Assembly: GCF_014333425.1 (NCBI RefSeq)
Contig: NZ_JACRYT010000008.1
Location: forward strand, 1 to 64,000
Direction of reading: 5' to 3'
DNA: 64,000 nucleotides
Source of the DNA: Zhenpiania hominis
Lineage (GTDB): Bacteria > Bacillota > Clostridia > Peptostreptococcales > Anaerovoracaceae
Positions 50,567 through 59,499 of the stretch are shown in pieces. The notes under the pieces were generated by a model, which saw only the letters and a list, made by a program, of their open reading frames with translations, made no database searches and was not told the origin of the DNA. The first letter of the stretch is position 1. Each line of letters opens with the position of its first letter. Both the position numbers and the translations under genes were made by a program.

Positions 50567-52489
50567 TTATCTCTTTATTTTTTTCACTTTTGACCACGGA
50601 CTATGGATCCTTTTTCCGTCTACCGTCTTATAGGCGCGTACTTTATAATAGTAATTCTTGTTCCTCTTCAGAGTTTTGCTCTTCCAGGAAGTCCGGTTGG
50701 CCTTCAGCCTCTTGACCTGTCTGTACTTTCCTTTTCTCCCGATCTTCTGGTAGATCTGATAGCCAGACTCGCCTTTGATGTTCTGAATCCGAATGCTGGC
50801 CCGTTTTTTGCTTTTCTTCACCCGCAAAATCGGCGCTTTCAGCGTTGTAGCACTTTTCTGGGCGCTATATCCGGCACTGTAAAGTGTAGTGGTTCCAACC
50901 TTTTTATAAGCTTTTACCCGTACCGCATAAACCGTCCCTTTTTTCAGTCCGGTCAAAGTCGTAGATGTTGTGTTTACATTTTTATTTCTCCAGCTTCCTT
51001 TTCCCGCTTTATAATAAACGGTGTATCCGCTGGCGCCTGCCACTGCTGTCCAGGAAGCCCGAATCCTGTTATACTTGGACAGCTTTACAGACAGCCCAGT
51101 AACATTTACAGGCGCGGCCGCTGCTTCAACCATAACCTTCGCATCTTGATAAACAGTCGGCTCCTTGCCGGACGCGGTTTCGTAGTCGCTATCATTATTT
51201 GAATATTCGATCGGCGCGCTTGCTGTATCCACCAGCACCGCATAATTGTAGTTCAGTGGAACACGTTTTGCATTACTGATGTTGGTGCTTCTCTTGGACT
51301 GTTCATAGTAGCACGCCACAAAGAAGTCATCCAGTCTGGAAGTAATATTGACTTTCTGACCCTTGCTATCGGTTACAAAGGCCTGTTCTCCCGCGCCCAG
51401 CGTTCCTACCAGATCTTTGAGCCATACGCCATGGTAACGGACATACATGGGTTTGTTATAGCCGATGTACTCATATCCGGAGGTCTTCTGATCGGGATAT
51501 TCCATCACTCCCGCCAGCTCGGAACGGATATAGTTTTTCGTCTGTCCGGCCTTGGTAATGGAGAAGAACGGTGTTTCCACAAACTGAAACAACACTTCCT
51601 GTGCCGCGTCGGATCCGATTATAATCACCTTGGACGCATCGTCATCCAGCTTTGCCCACGGTACATCTACATTCGGAGTTGCCGACCAAGCCATACCCTC
51701 CAACAGCCCAACAACTTCATGTACGTCCGCAATTTCCGTACCAGAGGCGTTAACGCTCTTCAACTGATATCCGGATTTTCCGCTTGGAAGCGGAGCACCA
51801 TCCTCTCTCTCGTTATTGCTCACCACAACGCCCTTTAACAGCTTAAGTACAGAAGAATTTGCGCTGTTCGTCTGACGGTATGCCCTAACATAGGAAGCTT
51901 CTCTTTCATAGTCTAAAAACGGAGTATATTCTGTTTCATTCACATTATTGGCGTCCGGTACATCGTACAAGGTCTTGCATGCATATCCAATAATCGTTTC
52001 CGCTGCGATTCCCGCGTCGGAGCCGTTTCCATCTCCGTTCTCATCTGTCAGACCCTTTACTGTATCCTGATAGGAAGGAGCTGTTGCGTGATAAGCATCT
52101 TCTTCCATATACTGAATAATCCAATCTTCTCCAATTTCAACGCCCTGCAGGTTGTCCAGCAGGGTTGAAAGTTTCGCGCCTTTTACATTCGCCGTCTCGC
52201 CTGCTCCGTGATTTCCATAATGGTACGCCACTTCTTCGCCTGCGTTTTTAATCTCATCATAGCTGTAATAATAAACCGCGTCCGCTTCATCGGTCACTTT
52301 GCCGTTTCCGTCCCCGTCTACCGCGATGTAAAATACCGCATTGCTAATATTATCGCCTTCTTCGTACGGCTGCTTTGCCGCGGAAGCCGCATGGCTGTCC
52401 GCCTGTGTAAAGCTGAAGCAGGACAGCAGCATGGCCGCCGCCACAAACGCCGCAATAACTCTACTCCGTATTTTCGTCACTGTGTTCAT
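50567..52489 (-). CDS. Exported SUOX-like-domain protein with EF-hand-like loop and two fibronectin type III domains
   Basis: 640 residues. Signal peptide to about residue 38 (SHAASAA). A DGDGNGKVTDEAD loop (55-70) looks like a calcium-binding EF-hand/dockerin loop. Then a SUOX-like module (YYYSYDEIKNAG, VKGAKLSTLLDNL) and further beta-rich sequence with WLKDLVGTLGAGEQ. The final 185 residues are two Fn3 domains, the last ending in VKKIKR. It is the largest exported member of the ECF operon. AGGAGG precedes the ATG. Confidence 0.75.
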   Translation of the reverse strand: MNTVTKIRSRVIAAFVAAAMLLSCFSFTQADSHAASAAKQPYEEGDNISNAVFYIAVDGDGNGKVTDEADAVYYYSYDEIKNAGEEVAYHYGNHGAGETANVKGAKLSTLLDNLQGVEIGEDWIIQYMEEDAYHATAPSYQDTVKGLTDENGDGNGSDAGIAAETIIGYACKTLYDVPDANNVNETEYTPFLDYEREASYVRAYRQTNSANSSVLKLLKGVVVSNNEREDGAPLPSGKSGYQLKSVNASGTEIADVHEVVGLLEGMAWSATPNVDVPWAKLDDDASKVIIIGSDAAQEVLFQFVETPFFSITKAGQTKNYIRSELAGVMEYPDQKTSGYEYIGYNKPMYVRYHGVWLKDLVGTLGAGEQAFVTDSKGQKVNITSRLDDFFVACYYEQSKRSTNISNAKRVPLNYNYAVLVDTASAPIEYSNNDSDYETASGKEPTVYQDAKVMVEAAAAPVNVTGLSVKLSKYNRIRASWTAVAGASGYTVYYKAGKGSWRNKNVNTTSTTLTGLKKGTVYAVRVKAYKKVGTTTLYSAGYSAQKSATTLKAPILRVKKSKKRASIRIQNIKGESGYQIYQKIGRKGKYRQVKRLKANRTSWKSKTLKRNKNYYYKVRAYKTVDGKRIHSPWSKVKKIKR

Positions 52490-52555
52490 AATTCCTCCTA
52501 AAATCAGTTTTATTTCTTATATCTTAATCACTTTACTCGGGCGCGTTTTGCCCCA

Positions 52556-53092
52556 TTATTCTCTACATTCAATTCTGACAAGGAATTTTGTGCTCCGGTT
52601 TCCAAAACTGTCCCCCGCCACAAGCATCCTCATCGGGCCCTCACCTCCTTCATTAAAATGTTCAAAGGGCTTACCATCCTTTTCATATGCCACAATCGCA
52701 TAGTCCTTTTGCTGTATCTCCTCCCGGGACAACGCGGAAGAATATCCGTCCCCCGCGACACAAATAAAGGTTCTGCACTCTTTCAGCAGGCGTTTATCCG
52801 CCCGGTTCAGCACATCCCGCAATTCCGGTCCGCGAAAGGTTCCCTCCGCGTTTTCATGCTGCGCGGACTGCAGTTTGGCGTAAAGTTTTTTATACGGCAT
52901 ATTTTCAATTTCTTTCAGGGTAAACGTTTTGACCGTCTCCCCGTTTCTCGCGACCGCAACGGAATAACCGTCAGCCTGATGATCCTGCTGAGAGAGATTC
53001 CACCATGCGGCAATTCCCGCAATCAGGCATAGCAGCATAAACCCTATCAGCAGATAGATTCCTTTTATTTTCAACTTTCTCTGTTGTATCAT
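52556..53092 (-). CDS. Membrane-anchored single SUOX-like-domain protein
   Basis: 178 residues: one N-terminal membrane helix (10-32), then a compact domain with the clearest resemblance to the molybdopterin-binding oxidoreductase fold. It has FTLKEIENMP, a FRGPELRDVLNRA segment, a CVAGDGYSSALS strand, and PMRMLVAGDSFGNRSTKFLVRIE at the end. The Arg-Cys cofactor motif of true sulfite oxidases is not apparent. The ATGA overlap with the S-component gene ties it directly to the transporter. Confidence 0.78.
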   Translation of the reverse strand: MIQQRKLKIKGIYLLIGFMLLCLIAGIAAWWNLSQQDHQADGYSVAVARNGETVKTFTLKEIENMPYKKLYAKLQSAQHENAEGTFRGPELRDVLNRADKRLLKECRTFICVAGDGYSSALSREEIQQKDYAIVAYEKDGKPFEHFNEGGEGPMRMLVAGDSFGNRSTKFLVRIECRE

Positions 53093-53685
53093 TGCTGTTC
53101 CTTTTCCCGGATACCTGCCGGAAGGACGCCTCCTTCCCGCTTCCCTGTCAGGTTATATTTCCGCAGGACCTTTAACAGTTCCCATGCCAGCAGCCCGCCG
53201 ATTCCTCCGGACAGCACAGCGATGGAAAGAATCAGGAGCAGATATGCGCCCGGCGCCTGAAAAAATACAATATTCACACACGCTGTGCCAGTCACATTCG
53301 CCGCAGCTCCGGCAATAACTGCGCATCCTCGGCAGCAAACCCGATGTCCGATCAGCAGGAGCAGCAGATCCATAACAATCCCCGGCGAAAGATAAGTGAA
53401 AAGACTCATTACGCCGTGGGAACCGACGACCCCGGTAAACATCACAAGAAAGGCCTGTATCAGGGCAATCAGCGTGGAAGTTCCGGGTTTGCCTGTAATT
53501 CCATAGCCGACTACCAGCCACATCATGTAAAGTCCTCCCGCAAAAGCTCCGCTGGGAATCATCAGGGGCCCACTGATAATGTGCGCCAGCGGTACCAGAA
53601 CCGGCTTTATTGCGATTCCCAGAGCCGCCATGATCGCGATAATCACGAAATCATAGATGCGGAATCTTTGCAAAATCTTACTCAT
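53089..53685 (-). CDS. ECF transporter substrate-binding (S) component
   Basis: About 198 residues with six membrane helices. The sequence opens with IYDFVIIAIMAALGIAI and has the glycine-rich GKPGTSTLIALIQAF and GVVGSHGVMSLFTYLSPG loops seen in Firmicute S components of the YkoE/CblT type. It captures the substrate for EcfA1A2T. The substrate is unknown. The ATG at 53685 is chosen over the TTG at 53703; it still overlaps the upstream lipoprotein gene by 8 bp. Confidence 0.82.
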   Translation of the reverse strand: MSKILQRFRIYDFVIIAIMAALGIAIKPVLVPLAHIISGPLMIPSGAFAGGLYMMWLVVGYGITGKPGTSTLIALIQAFLVMFTGVVGSHGVMSLFTYLSPGIVMDLLLLLIGHRVCCRGCAVIAGAAANVTGTACVNIVFFQAPGAYLLLILSIAVLSGGIGGLLAWELLKVLRKYNLTGKREGGVLPAGIREKEQQ

Positions 53686-54304
53686 TTGTCTCTGAGACCT
53701 CAATTTTTTCTACATAGGAAGCCCAGCCCTGCATGTTGAAATCCATCGTATAGTCAGAATCATAATCGGTCTGTCCAAATACCAGCCGCAGAGGGCTTCC
53801 TTCGTCCGCATGATAGATCTTATCATTTCCCATGCTTTCCCCCTCCTGTATCACTGCCAGCATCGGCTCCACCGGATCGCCTTTTTTAGCGTCTTCACCG
53901 TTGAAGAAATACAGATCATATAGGCTATCCAGTTCATATTCTCTGGAATATCCATCGCTGCATATAACCTTCATTGTTTCTCCCGGTTTTCCATACCCCG
54001 CGTCTTCCAGTAGAGTCCGAATCTTCACTCCGGTGTACTCCCGCACCTGCCGCTCGTTGTTGTTTTCCTTATTTCTGCCGCTGTAGCTGCAGGTTTCCAT
54101 TCCCAGTTCTTCCAGCTGTTCCAAAGAATATTCCTTTTCCCCCTGGGTTCCGCTTACAGTGAGAATTACCGCAGTTTTATCCGTGGATCCTGCCGTCTGC
54201 CCGCTCCCCGCATCATCGGTTCCTCCGGAACCGCATCCCGCAAAGAAAATAGCCATCAGGACTGCCAGCAGGGAAAGCTTTACCACATATTTGACTCTCA
54301 TCAT
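53678..54304 (-). CDS. SUOX-like-domain lipoprotein
   Basis: 208 residues. Lipobox FFAGC near residue 24, linker, then one SUOX-like domain: YSLEQLEELG, CSYSGRNKENNN, YTGVKIRTLLEDAG, CSDGYSREYEL and LRLVFGQ...DFNMQGW. The RLVFGQ...N..W terminus also occurs in the 55139-56776 protein. The domain order matches the small-domain relatives of the moco-oxidoreductase fold. It is encoded directly upstream of the S component and probably holds or processes the ligand at the cell surface. Confidence 0.78.
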   Translation of the reverse strand: MMRVKYVVKLSLLAVLMAIFFAGCGSGGTDDAGSGQTAGSTDKTAVILTVSGTQGEKEYSLEQLEELGMETCSYSGRNKENNNERQVREYTGVKIRTLLEDAGYGKPGETMKVICSDGYSREYELDSLYDLYFFNGEDAKKGDPVEPMLAVIQEGESMGNDKIYHADEGSPLRLVFGQTDYDSDYTMDFNMQGWASYVEKIEVSETNE

Positions 54305-54313
54305 CTTCCGCTC

Positions 54314-55129
54314 CTACAAAATTTCAATATAGTCAATGTTTTTCACCCAGTACTGAGCGTTATAATCACCGTTTTCATCGGTATCTTCCGCAGACTGTCC
54401 AAAACACAACCGAAAGGCATCCGCTCCAGTTGTGGTGATAATCGCCGGAACCGATTTTGCGCTGGAACCGGTTTTCTTTAAAAAAGCCTTTTTCGAAGCC
54501 TTCAGGTCACTAACCGAAAATTCCTTTGTGTATCCGTCTTTCGATCGGAATCTGGCAGTTGATCCCGAAAACCCGCTCTTTGAGAGAACCCTGGAGAAGG
54601 AAACTCCGGTCGCGCTGAGGAATTGCCTCTGGGCAGACTCTTTATTGCGGTAAGAGTATTTATAAGTCCCTGTTCCCATTCCTGACAACTGATTTGCGGT
54701 AAAATATACTTCTTTGTCGCCGCTCTTTACGGTCAGAACATGACCTGAAGGCTTTACCGCTTTGGAACTTTTCTTCTTTCTGTCTTTCTTTTTCTCAGAA
54801 GCTTTCGCCGTTTTTTTGTCAGTTTTTTTTGCAGTATCTGTCTTCTTTGTCTTTGTTTCTGTTTTTTTCGACGCTGTTTGTTCCGTCTCTTCCTGTTCAG
54901 GAGCCTTTGAAGTAGTTTTCGCTTTCTTTTCCCTGCTTGTCTTTTCCGTCTTCGCTGTCTTCGTTTCCGTAGTCTGTTCAGACGGCGTGATTTCCTTCGC
55001 GGCCACGCTTTCCGACGCCTCGCCGCTCTGTGCGGAATTTTCCGTATCCTGTCCGCAAGCGCACAGAATAACGGTCAGCACCAGGCACAGCAGGATTCCG
55101 ATCCATTTTTTTTGTCGATTGATTTTCAT
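54314..55129 (-). CDS. SUOX-like-domain lipoprotein with Lys/Thr-rich stalk
   Basis: About 271 residues. Lipobox VILCAC, then about 110 residues rich in Lys, Thr, Glu and Ser (a flexible stalk), then one SUOX-like domain (YFTANQLSGMG, SYRNKESAQRQ, ATGVSFSRVLSKSGF, SKDGYTKEFSVSDL, LCFGQS). It resembles the lipoprotein encoded next. The ATG at 55129 follows AGAGGTG. Confidence 0.75.
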   Translation of the reverse strand: MKINRQKKWIGILLCLVLTVILCACGQDTENSAQSGEASESVAAKEITPSEQTTETKTAKTEKTSREKKAKTTSKAPEQEETEQTASKKTETKTKKTDTAKKTDKKTAKASEKKKDRKKKSSKAVKPSGHVLTVKSGDKEVYFTANQLSGMGTGTYKYSYRNKESAQRQFLSATGVSFSRVLSKSGFSGSTARFRSKDGYTKEFSVSDLKASKKAFLKKTGSSAKSVPAIITTTGADAFRLCFGQSAEDTDENGDYNAQYWVKNIDYIEIL

Positions 55130-55138
55130 CACGCACCT

Positions 55139-56776
55139 CTATCGTTTAATCGATTTTACTGCGGAGTACGCACCGTACACCTTTTTACCGCTTACCTTTC
55201 TGTAGGGACGCACCTTTACATAATAACGCCGCTTTTTCTTCTGGTTTTTTTTCTTCAGATACCGTATCGTTTTTGAGACCGTCGTACCTTTTTTTATAGT
55301 GTAAAATTTCCTTCCCTTTGTTGTTTTACGGTTGGTTCCCAAGCGGATCTGATAACCGTTCGCGCCGCTTACGCGGTTCCACTTAATCTTGATTCCACGT
55401 TTTCCGTATCTGGAAACCTTCCGTACTTTTCCCTTTCCCAGTTTTGGCGTTATAGCGGCCAGGTTACTGAAAGCTCCCTCTATGTCGATACTTCCCACTG
55501 TAATATAAGCTTTCACTTTGTAATAATATCGTGTCCCGGTCTTCAACCCCCGATCCGTATAAGTCGTGTTTGCCGTACCCTCCACGCAGTCCAGCAGCTG
55601 ATATCCTCCGCGCTTTCCTTTTTCATAGCGATAGATGTTGTAGCCTTGCGCGCCGGAAGCCCGGTTCCAGGCAATCCGAATGCTGTTATAGCTTTTCTGC
55701 ATCGCTTTTAGACCTGCTACATTCGCCGGAGTTACGACGGTCGCGGAGATTCCGGTTATATTCTCTTTTACGACCTGATCCTTTGTGGTTCCTGGGCCTA
55801 AGAGTACCAATTGACCGGATGTTTTCATCGGTTCGGAGTTTACTTCCGCGTCATAGGCGAGAAAATATCTGGAAGGATCGGAAACGGTTGTCCCATCAGA
55901 GTTTTTAACGATAGTGTTTACTCCCACTCCCGCATCCGCAAGGAACCGGTTTAGCGGGATTCCTGTCGCAACCACTGTTTTCTGCACACCATTTTCCATA
56001 TACTGATACTGAGCGGTATAACTGCCTGATTTCGCTCCGATCAGATCGCCCAAGGTGTAACTCCGATTCTGTCCGTTAATAGAAAGCGTCAGCACATTTT
56101 CCCGCTCGCCGATCCAAACGTTTTTCAACCATTTTTCCCATGCCAGCATATTAAAATCGTTTGTATTTTCCTGCCCGAATACAAATCGGGGAAGCTCGCC
56201 GTCCCCCGCTGAATTGACTTGAAGGGCGATTGCCGGGAATACCCGAGTTCCCACCTGAGCATCCTCAGCGTCAAAGGCGTACCTTTCTTTTGAAAAAGCT
56301 TTCATCAGAGAACTGGTATGTCCATCACTGCCTTTCGTGTAAATCGCGTCACTTGCGGTGAGCTCTATTCCCATTGATTCTGCCACCGCCCGCAGATCCA
56401 GACCACTGACCGTCATTTTCAGCCAGCCGCCCTTTTCCTCTTTTGTTCTTGCGGAATACACAGTATTGCTCAGATAAGTGTCCCTCTGATTGGAGGGGAA
56501 ATACTGATCTGCGGAAGCTTCGTCTCGGATACCGTCCCTCTGGCTTTTGGTCAGGTATTTGTAATTTCCCTGAAATCCATCCCCCTTTACCGCGCCGGTT
56601 CCTGTAATAATCAGCGCCGGATCCTCCTGTTTTATGAAGTTGGTTCCGTTTGTCGCGGGTGAAAAAGCCGCTGCCCGTACCGGTTGGGGATTCGCGAGAA
56701 TTCCGGTCAGTAGCACGCAGAAAGCGGTCAGAACTGCTAAAATCGCAGATATTGCCCGCTTTTTACAAAGCATCAT
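55139..56776 (-). CDS. Exported SUOX-like-domain protein with two fibronectin type III domains (first gene of ECF operon)
   Basis: 545 residues. Signal peptide to about residue 35. Two SUOX-like units: one with GTGAVKGDGFQG, SGLDLRAVAESMG, KGSDGHTSSL and RFVFGQENTNDFNMLAWEK; the other with YTLGDLIGAKSG and ATGIPLNRFLADAGV. Then two Fn3 domains, the last with the basic YYVKVRPYRKVSGKKVYGAYS tail. It begins the ten-gene operon, and GGAGGG precedes the ATG. No clear sigma-A promoter was found in the 173-bp divergent gap. Confidence 0.75.
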   Translation of the reverse strand: MMLCKKRAISAILAVLTAFCVLLTGILANPQPVRAAAFSPATNGTNFIKQEDPALIITGTGAVKGDGFQGNYKYLTKSQRDGIRDEASADQYFPSNQRDTYLSNTVYSARTKEEKGGWLKMTVSGLDLRAVAESMGIELTASDAIYTKGSDGHTSSLMKAFSKERYAFDAEDAQVGTRVFPAIALQVNSAGDGELPRFVFGQENTNDFNMLAWEKWLKNVWIGERENVLTLSINGQNRSYTLGDLIGAKSGSYTAQYQYMENGVQKTVVATGIPLNRFLADAGVGVNTIVKNSDGTTVSDPSRYFLAYDAEVNSEPMKTSGQLVLLGPGTTKDQVVKENITGISATVVTPANVAGLKAMQKSYNSIRIAWNRASGAQGYNIYRYEKGKRGGYQLLDCVEGTANTTYTDRGLKTGTRYYYKVKAYITVGSIDIEGAFSNLAAITPKLGKGKVRKVSRYGKRGIKIKWNRVSGANGYQIRLGTNRKTTKGRKFYTIKKGTTVSKTIRYLKKKNQKKKRRYYVKVRPYRKVSGKKVYGAYSAVKSIKR

Positions 56777-56949
56777 GAAAATTCCCTCCTTTTTTCACAA
56801 ATTCTTCATTGTTTTGTCAACATATGCCATCATCTTACCATACTTACCATCGGAGTTCTGTTTGTTCAAAAACATTTTTGATTTTTTTTATTTCTTTCCC
56901 AACGTGAATGTGATAAAATACTGCTGAATTCAGAAAGGATATTGATGAA

Positions 56950-57549
56950 ATGCATTTATTTTTAGAAGGACCGGCCAAAACCGGCAAATCAACTTTGATT
57001 CGGGAAGAAATCGCTCCTTACGTGGATCGGATTCGGGGATTTTCCAGCCAGCGGCTCTGGATGGACGGACGTCCCTGCGGCTACCGGCTGACGCCTGCGT
57101 CCCAGCTACAGTTGGACGCGGAATACTTCCCCCAAATGTCAGGAGTTTTCACCTGGCATAATGGGGAAGAATCCCGTAAGAATCCGGAAGTCTTTGAACA
57201 GTTGGGAGTATCGCTTCTGGAAGAAACCTCCGGAGCGCCGCTGATCCTTCTTGATGAAATCGGCGGATCGGAGCTGCTGGTTCCTTTATTTCGGGAAAGG
57301 CTTTATAAAGTTCTTTCTGCTCCTACTCCTTGTATCGGCGTCCTCAAGCTGTCCAGCAAGGCCGGATTCATGATTCAGGCCGCCGGGTACCCGAAAGAAA
57401 TCGTTGCCCTTAACAAACATCTGCGAGACTGGCTGCTTCAGAGCGGCCGCGCCCGTATTCTATCCTTTTCCTCCCAAAACCGGGAAGTAATCCGCAAAGA
57501 GATAAAACAATTTTTAAAGGAGGTTTTTCATGACGTGGGAACTGTATGA
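56950..57549 (+). CDS. THEP1-like nucleoside-triphosphatase
   Basis: 199 residues. P-loop GPAKTGKSTL, then FSSQRLWMDGRPCGYRL and the Walker B-type LLDEIGGSEL, which fit the NTPase_1/THEP1 family. Its exact role is unknown; such NTPases occur beside molybdenum and other metal-enzyme maturation genes. It starts at ATG 56950 with AGAAAGGA upstream and overlaps the DUF364 gene by 20 bp. Confidence 0.82.
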   Translation: MHLFLEGPAKTGKSTLIREEIAPYVDRIRGFSSQRLWMDGRPCGYRLTPASQLQLDAEYFPQMSGVFTWHNGEESRKNPEVFEQLGVSLLEETSGAPLILLDEIGGSELLVPLFRERLYKVLSAPTPCIGVLKLSSKAGFMIQAAGYPKEIVALNKHLRDWLLQSGRARILSFSSQNREVIRKEIKQFLKEVFHDVGTV

Positions 57550-58279
57550 TCGGCTGATTGAGCAGGTACCATCCGATATAAAAATTGATTGGGTCCATAT
57601 GGGGAAAACCTGGACGGTTGTTCATGCCGGACCGTACTGCGGCCTCGCTGTTACGATAAATGAGCAGGATCTTGTTCTGCCGTCCTGGAAAAAGCTAATC
57701 GGGACTGACCTGCAGTCCGCAGCTGAACTTTGTAAGTCCTGGGACTTTTTCGAGGCCAGCGCGGGCGCCGCGGCGCTGAATGCCTGGTACAACAATCCGT
57801 CCCGACTATTTTCTATTCCCGGCATGCAGCCCACAAAAAATGCTTTCTCAGATTACACAGCCTCGGTCAGACAAAAAAAAGCAGCCATTATCGGCCACTT
57901 TTACAACCTTGAAAAATTTCTCACTGGCGCAGCGTCCATCTCTGTTCTCGAGCGGAAGCCCTGGCCCGGCGATTATCCGGACTCGGCCTGTGAATATCTG
58001 CTTCCGCAGCAGGATTTCGTCTTTATCACCGGCTCGGCGTTTGTCAACAAAACATTGCCCCGACTGCTCCAGCTTTCCTCTGCGGCCCGCGCGATTGTAC
58101 TGGGGCCCAGCACGCCCATGTCACCTACCCTCTTTGATTACGGCGCGGACGAACTTTCCGGCCTCGCACCGGACACTCTAACGCCGGAGCAGACAAAACT
58201 TATCAGCGAAGGAAACATTAAAATGTCATCCTACGGGACGAGGGTGCGGCTGCGCAGGGAAGACTTCAGCCGCCGATAA
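57530..58279 (+). CDS. DUF4213/DUF364 (putative heavy-metal chelation) protein
   Basis: 249 residues. An N-terminal DUF4213-like segment (1-85) and a DUF364 Rossmann-like domain with AAIIGHFYNLEKF, VLERKPWPGDYPDSACEYLLPQ, VFITGSAFVNKTLP and VLGPSTPMSPTLFDYGADELSG. The family is proposed to bind or handle metals and often appears with molybdenum or siderophore genes. AAGGAGG lies before the ATG. It converges on the NTP-transferase gene and the coding ends overlap by 14 bp. Confidence 0.85.
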   Translation: MTWELYDRLIEQVPSDIKIDWVHMGKTWTVVHAGPYCGLAVTINEQDLVLPSWKKLIGTDLQSAAELCKSWDFFEASAGAAALNAWYNNPSRLFSIPGMQPTKNAFSDYTASVRQKKAAIIGHFYNLEKFLTGAASISVLERKPWPGDYPDSACEYLLPQQDFVFITGSAFVNKTLPRLLQLSSAARAIVLGPSTPMSPTLFDYGADELSGLAPDTLTPEQTKLISEGNIKMSSYGTRVRLRREDFSRR

Positions 58280-59471
58280 CCCGTACTTCGCCGTTTTTCA
58301 TTTTCTCCCAGGGATCTGAAATATCTTTTCCAACAAGATTATTGGCAATCCCTCGCAGCACGCCGCTGTGGGCAGTCAGAATCAAATCCCTTGAATCATC
58401 TGTTTTCAGAATCCGGCTTAACGTTTTCATAACCCGGTATTGAAGATCGAAAAAATTTTCGCTGCCGTGTCCCATTTTGTAGATCAGCAGATGGGTTCCC
58501 CGTTTTTCATATTCCTCCGGGAACTCCCGCTTTATTTCACTAATAAATTTTCCGTCCCAGGGACCGAGATTCATTTCCCGCAGACCTTTTTCCGGAACAA
58601 TATGGAAAATTCCAGTTTGTTTTCCCAGAATTTCCGCAGTTTGCGCCGCCCTCAGCAGATCGCTGGTATAGATACGGTCTGTTTTCGGGAAAAGGTTTGC
58701 CAGGCGCTTTCCCGCTGCTTCCGCCTGCTTTCTTCCCTCTTCACTTAAAGGAACATCTGTCTGTCCCAAAAAAATCTTTTCCTTGTGCTGCCGGATCTGT
58801 CCGTGGCGAACCAGAAAAAAACGCCTGCCTTCTGCCAACCGCGACAGATTATCGGAGCGGCAGCCTCCTGCCAGATACGCTTTTATTTCCGCATAGGCCT
58901 GGGGCGTATCCATATCCATGACAACACCTTCATAATCGACCTCTACCCGCTGCATAAGGGAAAAATCCCGATCTGTAATCGCTTTCAATCCACCTTGTCC
59001 ATCATGCTTTAAAATTTCCTCCCGGTATTTCCGCGGAACCAACAGCGGGTGGCCTTTCTTCCCCCTGTAGCAGGGTACGGTGAACCGGTTCGGATCAAAA
59101 CGATGTACCAAGGCTCTCATAATTTCTTCCGTAATCAAAGGACAGTCTACCGGCAGAATAAAAAATCCTTCCAGCTCCGGAGGCAGCGCCGCCACTCCTG
59201 CCTGTATGGAAGTAAACATACCTTCCTTAAACCGGGGGTTATAAGCTTCTCTGGCTCCCGCCGCCGACAGAATTGGCGAAAGCTTGTCCCTGCTATGCCC
59301 CGTAGCCACAACGATATTACAGATTCCAGCCGCTTTCGACACTCGCAGGACTCTTTCGATAACCGTTTCATCGTTTAATGGCAATAAAGGTTTAAAGCTG
59401 CCCATTCTTGACGAAAATCCCGCTGCCAGAATACAGGCGCCAAATTGTTTTCCTCTTTGTTTTTCTTCCAT
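58266..59471 (-). CDS. NTP transferase (MobA/MocA-like) fused to a histidine phosphatase
   Basis: 401 residues. Residues 10-200 are a molybdenum-cofactor nucleotidyltransferase-like domain (GACILAAGFSSRMG, RFKEGMFTSIQAGVAAL, CYRGKKGHPLL). Residues 215-395 form a histidine phosphatase (FFLVRHGQ, LTAHSGVLRGIAN). I recall NCBI naming this architecture the DVU_1551 family, found in molybdenum hydroxylase clusters. It presumably adds CMP or GMP to molybdopterin. Last gene of the minus-strand cluster. Confidence 0.85.
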   Translation of the reverse strand: MEEKQRGKQFGACILAAGFSSRMGSFKPLLPLNDETVIERVLRVSKAAGICNIVVATGHSRDKLSPILSAAGAREAYNPRFKEGMFTSIQAGVAALPPELEGFFILPVDCPLITEEIMRALVHRFDPNRFTVPCYRGKKGHPLLVPRKYREEILKHDGQGGLKAITDRDFSLMQRVEVDYEGVVMDMDTPQAYAEIKAYLAGGCRSDNLSRLAEGRRFFLVRHGQIRQHKEKIFLGQTDVPLSEEGRKQAEAAGKRLANLFPKTDRIYTSDLLRAAQTAEILGKQTGIFHIVPEKGLREMNLGPWDGKFISEIKREFPEEYEKRGTHLLIYKMGHGSENFFDLQYRVMKTLSRILKTDDSRDLILTAHSGVLRGIANNLVGKDISDPWEKMKNGEVRVIGG

Positions 59472-59499
59472 CCGCTTTACCCTGCTCCCCTTTCTTTGC

